From a virus: DNA of 48,756 nt. Where the stretch lies: the IMG/VR virus record IMGVR_UViG_3300036045_000017, positions 1-48,756 of that record; one strand, 5' to 3'. The notes beneath the pieces are model-generated. The model did no database searches and was not told the DNA's origin. It was given only the letters and a program-made list of their open reading frames with translations. The translations under genes were made by a program, and so were the position numbers. Shown here one piece after another: positions 32,503 through 39,825 of the stretch (position 1 is its first letter; the number at the start of each line of letters is the position of its first letter).

Positions 32503-32717
32503 GAGGGTGCACCGAGGGTGCACGGTCAGGTTTCGGGGGGTCAAGCCGGCGAGGGAATGACGGTTTCTACCGGTGTTCGCAGGTGGCTTCACCTAGGCGC
32601 CGGTGCCCTGTCCAGATTTTCATTCTGGCGACACGAGTTCGAATCTCGTTGGGAGTACTTTTTAGGACTTGGCTTGTGGCTTTTCAAAGCTATGCGGAGG
32701 GTGCACGGAGGGTGCAC
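32503..32717 (+). other. Putative phage attachment site attP
   Basis: The core (32612-32657) looks like the 3' part of a host tRNA gene. It has an anticodon arm CCAGA-TTTTCAT-TCTGG (the loop would read TTC, Glu), a variable stretch, a T arm ACGAG-TTCGAAT-CTCGT, then TGGGAGT and A, with no 5' half that pairs. Two tandem copies of GAGGGTGCAC lie on the left (32503-32512 and 32514-32523) and two on the right (32697-32706 and 32708-32717), each pair spaced 11 bp. This is the layout of integrase arm sites around a core. The integrase gene is about 480 bases away. Confidence 0.75.
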
Positions 32718-32719
32718 GG

Positions 32720-33205
32720 ATGCGTAGGAAGCCGCCTGCCAGTCCATTCTTCATTGAGAAGTGCATCGACGCACGCGAGCGGTTTTCCGCGCTGCATGGA
32801 CGCGGCGACGCGTGCTGGGAGTGGAGTGGTGCTCGCGATCGGGCGGGATATGGCGTTATCTTCGTCGCTGGCGCAATGGCGCGAGCGCCGCGCGTTTCAC
32901 TCATTCTCTCTGGCAGGCTGCCAACGAACGAGTGTCCAATGGCGCTTCATCATTGCGACAATCCCATCTGCGTGAGGCCAGAGCATCTGTATTGGGGCTC
33001 GGCGGCAAATAACCACGACGACATGGTTGCCCGTGGGCGCCGAGCCAGTGTTGCTGGCTCGCGCAACCCGAACGCGAGGATAACTGCCAAGATGGCTAAG
33101 GCGATGATCGCGGCGCGCAGGTCTGGTCACACGATGCAGAGGATCGCTGGGGATTTTGGCGTCTCCGTCGGATCGGTGTGGTCGGTTCTGAACAAGCCTA
33201 GGTGA
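32720..33205 (+). CDS. HNH homing-type endonuclease (161 aa)
   Basis: Residues about 33-75 contain ACWEWSGARDRAGYG and a second segment NECPMALHHCDNPICVRPEH then LYWGSAANNHDDM, the HNH_3-type beta-beta-alpha metal site seen in free-standing phage homing endonucleases. The C-terminal 45 residues (RITAKMAKAMIAARRSGHTM to GSVWSVLNKPR) form an HTH-like DNA-binding module. The start at ATG 32720 sits directly after the right arm repeats. It lies between attP and the convergent integrase, overlapping the integrase stop by eight bases. Confidence 0.88.
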   Translation: MRRKPPASPFFIEKCIDARERFSALHGRGDACWEWSGARDRAGYGVIFVAGAMARAPRVSLILSGRLPTNECPMALHHCDNPICVRPEHLYWGSAANNHDDMVARGRRASVAGSRNPNARITAKMAKAMIAARRSGHTMQRIAGDFGVSVGSVWSVLNKPR

Positions 33206-34166
33206 GGCCCTCCAGCGCCTTCAATGCTGCGCGCTGCTTATCGATGTTCGTGCGTGCGTACTTCAAAATCGTCTGCGGCGTGCGGTGCCCGGTGATGCTG
33301 GCGATGGTGGCCACGTCGAGTCCAGCGCTCAGCATGCGGGTCAGCGCGTAGCGCTTGAGTTGATAGATGCCGACCTTGTGGTCGCCGATACGATGGAAGA
33401 ACCAAGTTGAGAAGGCATGGCCATTCTTCCATTTTTCTCCGGTGTGATCCAAAAACATCGGATCGTCTTTCTTTCTGCCCTTTATCACTCGTTGCAGCAA
33501 CTCGATCGTCTCTGGCAGCAGCGGGTGCTCAACGTCGTCGCCGCTCTTCACTGGCAGCGCCAGCTTGCCAGCCTTGAGCGCCTTCACCGGCAATCCGACC
33601 AGGCTCTCCGGGCGGTGGCCGTAGACGGCGACCAGGTGGGCGATGGCGCCGGTATCGATACGCCACTCTGCGGCCTTGTGGATCAGCTCGTCGACCGCCT
33701 CCTTGGTGAGCAGGTCTTGCATGGGCCGGCGCTTGGGGGCGTCTGGTGGATCGAGCTGCGGGATCGGTTGCCCCAGCTTGGTGTTGGCGAATTGCAGTAG
33801 GGCACGAACCAGGAAGAACGTGCCGCGTGTCAGTGTATCGGTATCGCAGACATCCGTGGTGCGCGTCCATTCCTTGTCGGCGAACAGGTCGGCAAGGCGG
33901 TCGGCGCTCTCGTCGATGTAGCGAGCGCTCCGGCCCTTCTCCTTCTTCTTTTTCTTCCACCGCTGGATGATCTCATACAGCGTCATCAGCGTGCGGCTGT
34001 CGATCTTCTTGGCTGCCGCCTGTTTGCCGTCCGCTACCTGTTTTGCGCGCTCGGCATCGTCCTTGTTGTCGAACCACTCACTGGCCTTTTGTGGCGTTCC
34101 GCGTCCGCCCTCGCGCCAGCGGACGCGCCAGGCGCGGCGCTTGGGGTGGCGTTCGAGGTAGCTCAC
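33198..34166 (-). CDS. int: Tyrosine integrase (322 aa)
   Basis: The N-terminal part (1-60) is a basic arm-binding-type region. Residues 61-140 form the core-binding helices, and 150-322 the catalytic domain. Visible catalytic residues are Arg185 (YGHRPESLVGL), Lys207 (PVKSGDD), His294 (TGHRTP) and Tyr303 (KYART). The usual HxxR motif appears as YQLK (268-271), so the His and possibly the Arg are replaced. It catalyses site-specific integration at attP. Its ATG overlaps the stop of the membrane-protein gene, so it is probably transcribed with the repressor during lysogeny. Confidence 0.92.
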   Translation of the reverse strand: MSYLERHPKRRAWRVRWREGGRGTPQKASEWFDNKDDAERAKQVADGKQAAAKKIDSRTLMTLYEIIQRWKKKKKEKGRSARYIDESADRLADLFADKEWTRTTDVCDTDTLTRGTFFLVRALLQFANTKLGQPIPQLDPPDAPKRRPMQDLLTKEAVDELIHKAAEWRIDTGAIAHLVAVYGHRPESLVGLPVKALKAGKLALPVKSGDDVEHPLLPETIELLQRVIKGRKKDDPMFLDHTGEKWKNGHAFSTWFFHRIGDHKVGIYQLKRYALTRMLSAGLDVATIASITGHRTPQTILKYARTNIDKQRAALKALEGLT

Positions 34167-34591
34167 GGTCCGGCCGCGCTTCGTGATTTCTCCAGCGACG
34201 CCCTCAGCGCCTCTTGGCGCTCCCTCTGCGCAAAATCGCGAATGGCATCATTATTTCTGAGCACCGTCCCCAGGAGAACCCCTCCGAGAAGAGCAACGAG
34301 GCTAAGTGTTCCAGCGAACCCGAAGGAGCACAATGGATGTCGGTTGGTGACCACATCCGTAACCTCACCAGGAACACGGTATTCACTATCCTCGTAGACA
34401 ACGTGATCTTGAGAGGCCCGCCATCCAATGGTGAGCGCCAGGACGACGGACGCCGCTCCGGCCAGCAGCCAGTGGATCCGCAGCGTCCGCGTGAGGTAGG
34501 CGGCCAATCCAAAGAGAACGCCAAGAAGCCCCAGTCGAAACAGGAACTCCAGCGCCTCGTTGACGCCAGCCCAGACTGTGTCGGGGCTCAT
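34163..34591 (-). CDS. Three-span membrane protein, possible superinfection exclusion (142 aa)
   Basis: The start is chosen at ATG 34591 (MSPDTVWAGVNEALEF). Three hydrophobic segments are visible: about 15-32 (FRLGLLGVLFGLAAYL), 39-57 (WLLAGAASVVLALTIGW) and 90-112 (FAGTLSLVALLGGVLLGTVL). A charged C-terminal helix follows (FAQRERQEALRASLEK). The gene lies between repressor and integrase on the lysogenic strand, a usual place for superinfection-exclusion or other lysogenic-conversion genes. That role is inferred from location. Confidence 0.78.
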   Translation of the reverse strand: MSPDTVWAGVNEALEFLFRLGLLGVLFGLAAYLTRTLRIHWLLAGAASVVLALTIGWRASQDHVVYEDSEYRVPGEVTDVVTNRHPLCSFGFAGTLSLVALLGGVLLGTVLRNNDAIRDFAQRERQEALRASLEKSRSAAGP

Positions 34592-34783
34592 TGGGCGATC
34601 GTGGAAAACGCTGTCGATAGGTTCATGTTGACCTCTGTGGGCTCGGTGCAAAATGCAGTGCCATGGCGAAGCGCAAACGCGCACCCCGGCGAGCGGATCG
34701 CCGGGCTGACCTGCCGGTCACCAGTACCCTGACCGGCCGAGCGGAGAAAATCCGCGCCGACATCCACAACACATGGGAGGCGA

Positions 34784-35317
34784 TCATCTGGACTTACCCT
34801 TCTTTGACCGCTTCCGTGCGAAGGGCTCGGCGGGCGGTGCGAGCGGTGAATCGGGTATCTCGTCGACGCCGCTGATCCGTGGCGGCTTCTTCCTGCCGCT
34901 CGCCTCCATCAACCGGTCGTAGAGCTGTTGGTTGGCGCGGCGGGCGGCGGCCAGCTTCGCCGCTGCCTCGGCGCCGTAGCGTTTCGCATCTTCATCGTTG
35001 ATCGACGGCGCCACACCAAGCCCGACCAGTTCGGACAGGAACCGCACTTGTGCGCGGGATTCTTCAAGCAACGCATGCACGCCAGCGCCTGCCTTGGTAA
35101 TGCGCGTGATCTTCGCTGCGTCCAAGAACTCCTTCCGCTGATCTCCCTCAAGGCGGAAGAAATCAGCGAGTTTTTCCGCGTGTTTGTACTTGATCGAGCG
35201 CTTGCCCTGTTCGGCAAGTGCGATCGAACCGCGCGGAACGCCGGTTTTTTCCGCTAGATCGTCTTGCGACAGATCCGCGGTGTCTCTCAGTTGGGCTAGG
35301 AGCTGGCCAAAGCGCAT
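34784..35317 (-). CDS. Phage repressor, XRE family (177 aa)
   Basis: Residues about 3-58 are a classical XRE HTH (FGQLLAQLRDTADLSQDDLA, then KTGVPRGSIALAEQGKR). A middle helical region follows (60-130) with RFLSELVGLGVAPSINDEDA, and the C-terminus is basic and Pro-rich. No LexA-like Ser-Lys protease domain is visible, so induction by RecA-stimulated self-cleavage is not evident. The gene faces a Cro-like gene across an operator region, and four GATAC-N6-GTATC sites lie just upstream. No good ribosome-binding site precedes the ATG, as in leaderless repressor mRNAs. Confidence 0.88.
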   Translation of the reverse strand: MRFGQLLAQLRDTADLSQDDLAEKTGVPRGSIALAEQGKRSIKYKHAEKLADFFRLEGDQRKEFLDAAKITRITKAGAGVHALLEESRAQVRFLSELVGLGVAPSINDEDAKRYGAEAAAKLAAARRANQQLYDRLMEASGRKKPPRISGVDEIPDSPLAPPAEPFARKRSKKGKSR

Positions 35318-35338
35318 CTGGGAATTCTAGCAGCACCG

Positions 35339-35445
35339 GATACGTATGTGAATCTTATTCAAGGAGATACATGTGCGTATCTAGATTTTACTTGATACAC
35401 TAAGGTATCCGCTAGTGTCGTATCCAATGAATACGAAAGCGTATC
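35339..35445. promoter_or_regulatory. Immunity operator region with four GATAC-N6-GTATC sites
   Basis: Sites at 35339-35354 (GATACgtatgtGAATC), 35366-35381 (GATACatgtgcGTATC), 35394-35409 (GATACactaagGTATC) and 35430-35445 (AATACgaaagcGTATC), with centres 27, 28 and 36 bp apart. The second and third are perfect. The region is markedly AT-richer than its surroundings. TTGATA at 35392 may be a rightward -35 element; promoters cannot be fixed precisely. It separates repressor and Cro-like genes. Confidence 0.85.
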
Positions 35446-35672
35446 GGAAAACACTCCCCCACCCAGCCGATGCAAGGCGTGCTGCCAAACTGACTTGGCG
35501 CGGAATGCGCAAGGCTGGCGGATTCTCCTATGCCACGGTTGCCGCCTGCGAGCGCGAGGGCCGCTACCCGCTCCAGCGCGGCACTCGCCTGCTCTACTTG
35601 ACCGTCCTCGGCCTGCCCACCGACAACCTGGACGCCCCGGTCGCTCCGCTGCGCAAGGCGGCCAAGCCGTGA
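35427..35672 (+). CDS. Cro-like small regulator (81 aa)
   Basis: The first gene of the rightward early operon, opposite the repressor. The start is ATG 35427; an in-frame GTG lies 12 bases earlier and no ribosome-binding site precedes either, so leaderless translation is possible. The body contains a probable HTH (WRGMRKAGGFSYATVAACER, then EGRYPLQRGTRLLYLTVLG). The basic start and small size fit Cro-type regulators. The fourth operator overlaps its first codons. The next gene overlaps the stop (GTGA). Confidence 0.72.
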   Translation: MNTKAYRKTLPHPADARRAAKLTWRGMRKAGGFSYATVAACEREGRYPLQRGTRLLYLTVLGLPTDNLDAPVAPLRKAAKP

Positions 35673-35869
35673 ACCCGAACGCCAACAAGGTGTCGTCGGA
35701 GACGCTGGCCAAACAGTTCGGCGAGCGCGGCATCAGCGTCGACACGCTCGACCGCTGGGCGCGCCAGGACCCAAAGCTGGCCGCGTGTCGCTGGCGCAAG
35801 GGCTGGTGGGACGTGCGCAAGCTGCGCGCCGCCGGCTACCTGCAGGAGCAGGAGGTCACCCATGTGTGA
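35669..35869 (+). CDS. Small HTH-like regulator (66 aa)
   Basis: GTG at 35669 overlaps the Cro-like stop. The sequence SSETLAKQFGERGISVDTLD then RWARQDPKLAACRWRKGWWD resembles a MerR/excisionase-like or CII-like HTH with a Trp-rich, basic second half. It may control the early operon or act with the integrase. The size is within the range of excisionases. No firm assignment. Confidence 0.68.
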   Translation: MNPNANKVSSETLAKQFGERGISVDTLDRWARQDPKLAACRWRKGWWDVRKLRAAGYLQEQEVTHV

Positions 35870-36104
35870 CCTCCTGACGTTCGTCGACGATCCCGAGCTG
35901 CACACCACCGCCTGCTACCTGCGCGGCTGCGACTCGACGCCAGCGCAGCGCGATGCCTACAGCCGCGCCCGCGCCCAGGCCACCTTCCTCGGCTACGCGA
36001 TGCGCGAGCTGCCGCGCGACGGCAAGCCGAACGAGCCCAAGCGTCTGGCGTGGGCCGACATCGCCCCGCTCTGCCGCGTGCCCAAGGAACTCATCCATGC
36101 CTGA
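35862..36104 (+). CDS. Hypothetical early protein (80 aa)
   Basis: The start overlaps the previous stop by eight bases. N-terminal MCDLLTFVDDPELHTTACYL is followed by a helical middle with ARAQATFLGYAMRELPRDGK and a short C-terminal helix. Two Cys near the N-terminus and one near the end do not form a clear motif. The family is unknown. It overlaps the next gene by eight bases. Confidence 0.76.
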   Translation: MCDLLTFVDDPELHTTACYLRGCDSTPAQRDAYSRARAQATFLGYAMRELPRDGKPNEPKRLAWADIAPLCRVPKELIHA

Positions 36105-36477
36105 ACCCATCGCCGCGAAACGAACGCTCAACTACCACCACCCCGACCTCGCGCACCTGGCGCACAAGCCGGTCGCGCCGACCGCTGCGCAGATCAACCG
36201 CGAGATCGCGCTTCTGTGCTGGGCCAAGGAACAGGCTGCCAAGCCCGACCACGAGGTGATCGATTGGCTGCCCGACCACAGCCGCACCGACCAGGAAGAC
36301 GCGCTCGAAGACGCCATCACCGCCCGGCTGCGCGAACAACGCAGCGACCTCGCCGTGCCGGTGGTCAAGGGCGGTCAGGGCCGCAGCGACGGCGATGTAT
36401 TCACCAACGGCGTGGTCGTCGGGCTGCTCGTCGCCGGAGCCCTCTTCGCCCTCGCTTTCCACCTGCTCACGCGCTGA
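36097..36477 (+). CDS. Membrane-anchored early protein (126 aa)
   Basis: The first 100 residues are soluble and charged (HHPDLAHLAHKPVAPTAAQI, then AKEQAAKPDHEVIDWLPDHS). The last 25 residues form a single transmembrane segment (GVVVGLLVAGALFALAFHLL), giving a C-tail-anchored topology. The start is ATG 36097, overlapping the previous gene. Possible roles include membrane-located host takeover or early lysis regulation, but nothing specific is recognised. Confidence 0.78.
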   Translation: MPEPIAAKRTLNYHHPDLAHLAHKPVAPTAAQINREIALLCWAKEQAAKPDHEVIDWLPDHSRTDQEDALEDAITARLREQRSDLAVPVVKGGQGRSDGDVFTNGVVVGLLVAGALFALAFHLLTR

Positions 36478-36504
36478 GCCAACCGCCACCGACCCGGAGG
36501 CCCC

Positions 36505-36828
36505 ATGTTCATCCCAGTTCCGCCCGCCGAAGCCGCGCATGTCAGCCTCCCGAAGGGTCCCGGCCTCAACGTCCCCAGCGTCCTGTTTCGCGCTCTGGTG
36601 CTCGATTCCCACCTGGACGCGGGCGACGACGTGACGCCGGACGAGCTTGAGCGCAACGCCGAGAACCTGGACGCAGCCGCCGGATACGTGGATGCCCTGA
36701 TCACCCTCGCGGCCAACGGCACACGCGACCAGATGCTCCGGCACCTGATCTGGTTCCGCGATCGACTGAACGCCGAGTCGCACAACCGGCGCACCGAACG
36801 CCGCCAGCAACTCGCCAGGACCGCCTAA
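36505..36828 (+). CDS. Hypothetical early protein (107 aa)
   Basis: Preceded by a purine-rich CGGAGG region at 36496. The protein is soluble and helical, with acidic DAGDDVTPDELERNAENLDA and a basic C-terminus (ESHNRRTERRQQLARTA). No family is recognised. It lies between the tail-anchored protein and the recombination genes. Confidence 0.76.
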   Translation: MFIPVPPAEAAHVSLPKGPGLNVPSVLFRALVLDSHLDAGDDVTPDELERNAENLDAAAGYVDALITLAANGTRDQMLRHLIWFRDRLNAESHNRRTERRQQLARTA

Positions 36829-36861
36829 CCACCAACCGCACGACTCGTGCAAGGAACCACA

Positions 36862-37902
36862 GTGAACCAGCCACCATTCCCCGAAGAAGGCACCACCACG
36901 GCGGAAGCTCCACCAGCCGAGGTGCTCACCCCGAGCGTCGCCGAGGTGCAGAGCCGCGTTGAGATCGACACTGCCATCGCCACGGCCCGTCGCTACCCGC
37001 GCTCGCCCACACAATTCCTCCACCGCGCCATCTCACTGGCCACACTGACACCCGAGATCGCCGCCAAGTGCGAATACGCCAAGCCGGTGGGCGGCGATCG
37101 AGTGAATGGGCCGAGCGTTCGCTTGGCCGAGATCGTGGCCGCGACATACGGCAACATCCGGGTGCAGGCGCGCGTGATCAGTGAAACCCACAGCGAAGTG
37201 ATCGCCCAGGGCGTCGCCCACGACCTCGAAACTAACGTCGCGCAATCGACCGAGGTCCGCGTCTCGCTGCTCAAGAAGGACCGCAAGACCAGAGTCGGTC
37301 CCGAGCAGGTGTCTACCGCCCATGCCAGCGCGTGCGCCAAGGCGCGTCGCAACGCGATCTTCCTCGTGGTTCCGCTCGCGATCGTGCAGCCGGTCATCGA
37401 GAAGGCGCGCGAAGTCGCCGCCGGCACCGCCGCCACGCTGCCCGAACGCCGCGAAGCCATGCTGGCATGGTTCGAGCAACGCGGCGTGAAGCGCTCGCAG
37501 ATCCTCGAATGGCTGAACGTCCAGGCGGTCGGCGACATCGGCCTGGATCAGATGGCCGATCTCCTGGCGGCACAGAACACCGCCAAGGAGGAAGGCGTCG
37601 ACCTCGGCGAGATCTTCGGACGCCGACAGGAAGCCTCCCGTTTCAGCGACGACGCGCCCGCCCTGAGCAACGCCAAGGAGGCGCTGGAGAAGGCGAAGGC
37701 CGCGGCAGCACAGGCCGAGAAGGCCAACGCCGTGCCGTCGATCGACAAGCTGCGCGCCGACTGCCTCGCGCTCGCCAAGAAGGTCTCGGACGAAGTCCTC
37801 GCCGCCATCCTCGACACGTTCAGCAGTCACACCGTTGCCGGCGTCGCCGACGACCAGCTCGCGGCACTGCATGCCGCGCTCACCGCCGCGAAGAAGAAGT
37901 GA
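36862..37902 (+). CDS. Recombination-associated protein, candidate annealing protein (346 aa)
   Basis: The start is GTG 36862 with AAGGAA five bases upstream. The core (about 40-230) has RYPRSPTQFLHRAISLATLT, GPSVRLAEIVAATYGN, AHDLETNVAQSTEVRVSLL and NAIFLVVPLAIVQPVIEKAR. This pattern recurs in phages next to RecE/lambda-exo-like nucleases and is probably a RecT-like single-strand annealing or accessory protein. The C-terminal 100 residues are Ala/Lys-rich helical. The gene directly precedes the exonuclease, which supports the recombination role; the fold itself is inferred. Confidence 0.78.
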   Translation: MNQPPFPEEGTTTAEAPPAEVLTPSVAEVQSRVEIDTAIATARRYPRSPTQFLHRAISLATLTPEIAAKCEYAKPVGGDRVNGPSVRLAEIVAATYGNIRVQARVISETHSEVIAQGVAHDLETNVAQSTEVRVSLLKKDRKTRVGPEQVSTAHASACAKARRNAIFLVVPLAIVQPVIEKAREVAAGTAATLPERREAMLAWFEQRGVKRSQILEWLNVQAVGDIGLDQMADLLAAQNTAKEEGVDLGEIFGRRQEASRFSDDAPALSNAKEALEKAKAAAAQAEKANAVPSIDKLRADCLALAKKVSDEVLAAILDTFSSHTVAGVADDQLAALHAALTAAKKK

Positions 37903-37907
37903 ACGCC

Positions 37908-38846
37908 ATGGCCATCCTGCTCAACATCCCAATCACCGAGTACCACGCCCACGACGCGGAAACCAACAGCAAGCTCAAGGTGTTCCGCGAAGGCGGCCCG
38001 CTGCTCTACAAGCGCACCTTCCTCGACAAGGTGGTGACCCGCGCGACCAGTGAAGCCCTCAAAGAGGGCGCCGGCTTCGACTCACTCATCTTCGATGGCG
38101 ACGAGAAGTTTGCCGCCACCTACGTTACCAAGCCGCCGACCTACCCGGACAAGAAGACCGGCGAGGCGAAGCCGTGGAACATGAACGCCGACTTCTGCAA
38201 GGCGTGGGTCGCTGCGCGTGAAGCGGAAGGCAAGGTGGTGCTCGATGTCGATGCCTGGACGCGGTTCGTGCTCATGCGCGACGCGCTCCGCAAGCATCCG
38301 CTCGCCTCCGCCCTGCTCGCCCGCGGCGAGCCGCAGGTGACGTTCCGCAACAAGCACGAGCGCTTCCACGGCCTGGAGGTGCAGGTGCGTCCCGACCAGT
38401 TCGGCGCTGAGCCGATCGACCTGCCGGAGATCGGCCTGAGCACCAACGGCCTGCCCTGGGTGAACGACCTCAAGACCACCGACAATTTCAGCGACTGGTG
38501 GTCGGCGCACGATCCGGAAGACCCCCGCCGCGGCGCTCCGGTGTGGAAATACGCCTACCACCGCCAGGGCGGCCTCGCGCAGTCCTGCATCAGCCTCGAC
38601 ATCGGCAAGACCGCACACTTCCTGACCGTGGTCGAGAAGCAGGAGCCTTTTCGCGTCGGCGTTATCCAGCTCAGCGATGCCTACCTGGACCTCGGTTGGT
38701 CGATGGTGGAGGCGGACCTCAAGTTACTCGCCGCCTGCAAGCTGACCAACAAGTGGCCAGGGTCACCCGAGCACATCATCACCCTGGAACCGCCGCTCTG
38801 GCTCGAAGAGAAGAGCGCCCGCGAAGCGGCGGTCGGTGCCGCATGA
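37908..38846 (+). CDS. RecE-like exonuclease, PDDEXK fold (312 aa)
   Basis: The start is ATG 37908; an overlapping in-frame GTG at 37899 is an alternative. Residues about 5-60 include the usual N-terminal ITEYHAHDAETNSKLK and EGAGFDSLIF. The catalytic core shows VRPDQF (160-165) and VNDLKTTDNFSDW with Asp187 and Lys189, followed by Tyr/Gln (KYAYHRQGGL). These match the D-(E/D)xK...YxxQ pattern of RecE/YqaJ-type exonucleases. It would resect double-stranded ends for annealing with the upstream partner. No frameshift or missing active residue is seen. Confidence 0.88.
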   Translation: MAILLNIPITEYHAHDAETNSKLKVFREGGPLLYKRTFLDKVVTRATSEALKEGAGFDSLIFDGDEKFAATYVTKPPTYPDKKTGEAKPWNMNADFCKAWVAAREAEGKVVLDVDAWTRFVLMRDALRKHPLASALLARGEPQVTFRNKHERFHGLEVQVRPDQFGAEPIDLPEIGLSTNGLPWVNDLKTTDNFSDWWSAHDPEDPRRGAPVWKYAYHRQGGLAQSCISLDIGKTAHFLTVVEKQEPFRVGVIQLSDAYLDLGWSMVEADLKLLAACKLTNKWPGSPEHIITLEPPLWLEEKSAREAAVGAA

Positions 38847-39001
38847 TGCGCCGCCTCTCCGACTGGATCCGCGAGACGTTCGCCATCCTCATGTGGTGCG
38901 TCGGGTTCCCGCTCGCGCTGCTGATCACCATCACCTTCCCTTTCTGGTTCTTCGTGCTGTGGATCTTCTGCGGCGTGATGGCCTGCATGCAGGTGCGCTG
39001 A
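38843..39001 (+). CDS. Small membrane protein (52 aa)
   Basis: The start overlaps the exonuclease stop (ATGATG). N-terminal basic-amphipathic region (RRLSDWIRETF), then one long hydrophobic segment or hairpin (ILMWCVGFPLALLITITFPF, then WFFVLWIFCGVMACM). Two membrane spans are likely. A tiny inner-membrane protein next to recombination genes may be a host-takeover or lysis-timing protein. The function is unknown. Confidence 0.75.
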   Translation: MMRRLSDWIRETFAILMWCVGFPLALLITITFPFWFFVLWIFCGVMACMQVR

Positions 39002-39207
39002 TGCCACGCGGGGAAAAACAGAAAGCCCAGGGCATCGCCAACACGTATGCCGCCGTCGATCTCGTGCGGACCTGGGGGGGGTCTCTCCCACTGAGTGCGA
39101 TGCGGGGCAGGCAACTCGGGCGCGGTGCGAAGCGGGCGGTGAAGATGGGATTGCTCGTCAAGAACCGCACGGCGTTCGTGCTCAATGAGGGGGTCTCCAA
39201 TGTGTGA
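39001..39207 (+). CDS. Small HTH-like protein (68 aa)
   Basis: ATG 39001 overlaps the previous stop by one base. The sequence NTYAAVDLVRTWGGSLPLSA then RQLGRGAKRAVKMGLLVKNR resembles a winged helix-turn-helix with a basic recognition region. It may be a small DNA-binding regulator of the early operon. No closer assignment is possible. Confidence 0.72.
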   Translation: MPRGEKQKAQGIANTYAAVDLVRTWGGSLPLSAMRGRQLGRGAKRAVKMGLLVKNRTAFVLNEGVSNV

Positions 39208-39577
39208 ATACGACGGTGACTACCAGAGCATCCGCGACGCCATGCTGGTGACGCGCAAACCGCACGAATGCGCCTCGTGTCTCAACAGCATCCCCAAAGG
39301 GACGCGCGTGCGGTACTTCTTCGGTCGGTCAGAAGGTGAGATCTGCGACGGCTACGTCTGCCCCGTCTGCCTGTTCGCAGAGAAGCAGCCCGATCACAGC
39401 CCGCTGCATATCTGCTTCGGCGCCCTGTGGGGAGGCGACAGCTACCGCGGCGACGGGGCGACGGATGGCGAGGTCTTCAATTACCTCGCGTACTGCCTTG
39501 AAAATGGCGAGGTTCCGACCGTGACCGGCCTTGATGCCGCCGTGCAACAACTGCGTGACGCGGAGGAAGCAGCATGA
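39200..39577 (+). CDS. Putative zinc-binding protein (125 aa)
   Basis: Cys at 24 and 27 (CASC) and at 49, 54 and 57 (CDGYVCPVC) can form a treble-clef or ribbon-like zinc site. Between them lies a basic, aromatic segment (KGTRVRYFFGRSEGE). The remainder is Asp/Glu/Gly-rich. Similar Cys-containing proteins occur in phage early regions without known function. The start is ATG 39200, overlapping the upstream gene by eight bases. Confidence 0.78.
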   Translation: MCEYDGDYQSIRDAMLVTRKPHECASCLNSIPKGTRVRYFFGRSEGEICDGYVCPVCLFAEKQPDHSPLHICFGALWGGDSYRGDGATDGEVFNYLAYCLENGEVPTVTGLDAAVQQLRDAEEAA

Positions 39578-39825
39578 GCACCACCACCCTGCGCGCCTAT
39601 CTCTCGCACGAGTACCAGGATCTCGCCGTCATCAGTCGTCAGATCTACGACGACCTCGGCATTCCGATCCGGCCCGACCGCCTCGGGCGAGTGCTCGCCA
39701 ACAACTACCCGGATGTGGAGATCTCTGACGGGATCCTCATCCGCATCAAAGCCCCGGAGATCAGCCATGCGACGCCGCCCAAGCCGGTCCGTGAACACGA
39801 GCAACACCAGCGCCGCCGCGCGTGA
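39574..39825 (+). CDS. Hypothetical early protein (83 aa)
   Basis: ATGA-coupled to the zinc protein. Short and mixed: SHEYQDLAVISRQIYDDLGI, then a beta-rich YPDVEISDGILIRIKAPE, then a basic His/Arg tail. The pattern suggests a small winged-helix or HTH fold, but no family is certain. It overlaps the next gene by up to 59 bases, depending on that gene's start. Confidence 0.7.
   Translation: MSTTTLRAYLSHEYQDLAVISRQIYDDLGIPIRPDRLGRVLANNYPDVEISDGILIRIKAPEISHATPPKPVREHEQHQRRRA

Noticed and set aside
32580-32657. Complete plus-strand tRNA-Glu gene
   Set aside because: No 5' acceptor strand pairs with TGGGAGT, and six bases instead of one separate the possible D arm from the anticodon stem; an attP core explains it better.
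33640-33665. GTATCGATAC palindrome in the integrase gene as another operator
   Set aside because: Half-sites are in the opposite order with no 6-bp spacer, and it lies within coding sequence.
34663-34875. 70-codon Arg-rich plus-strand ORF
   Set aside because: No ribosome-binding site, overlaps the repressor 3' end by about 90 bases, and is composed largely of Arg/Ala as expected for a shadow.
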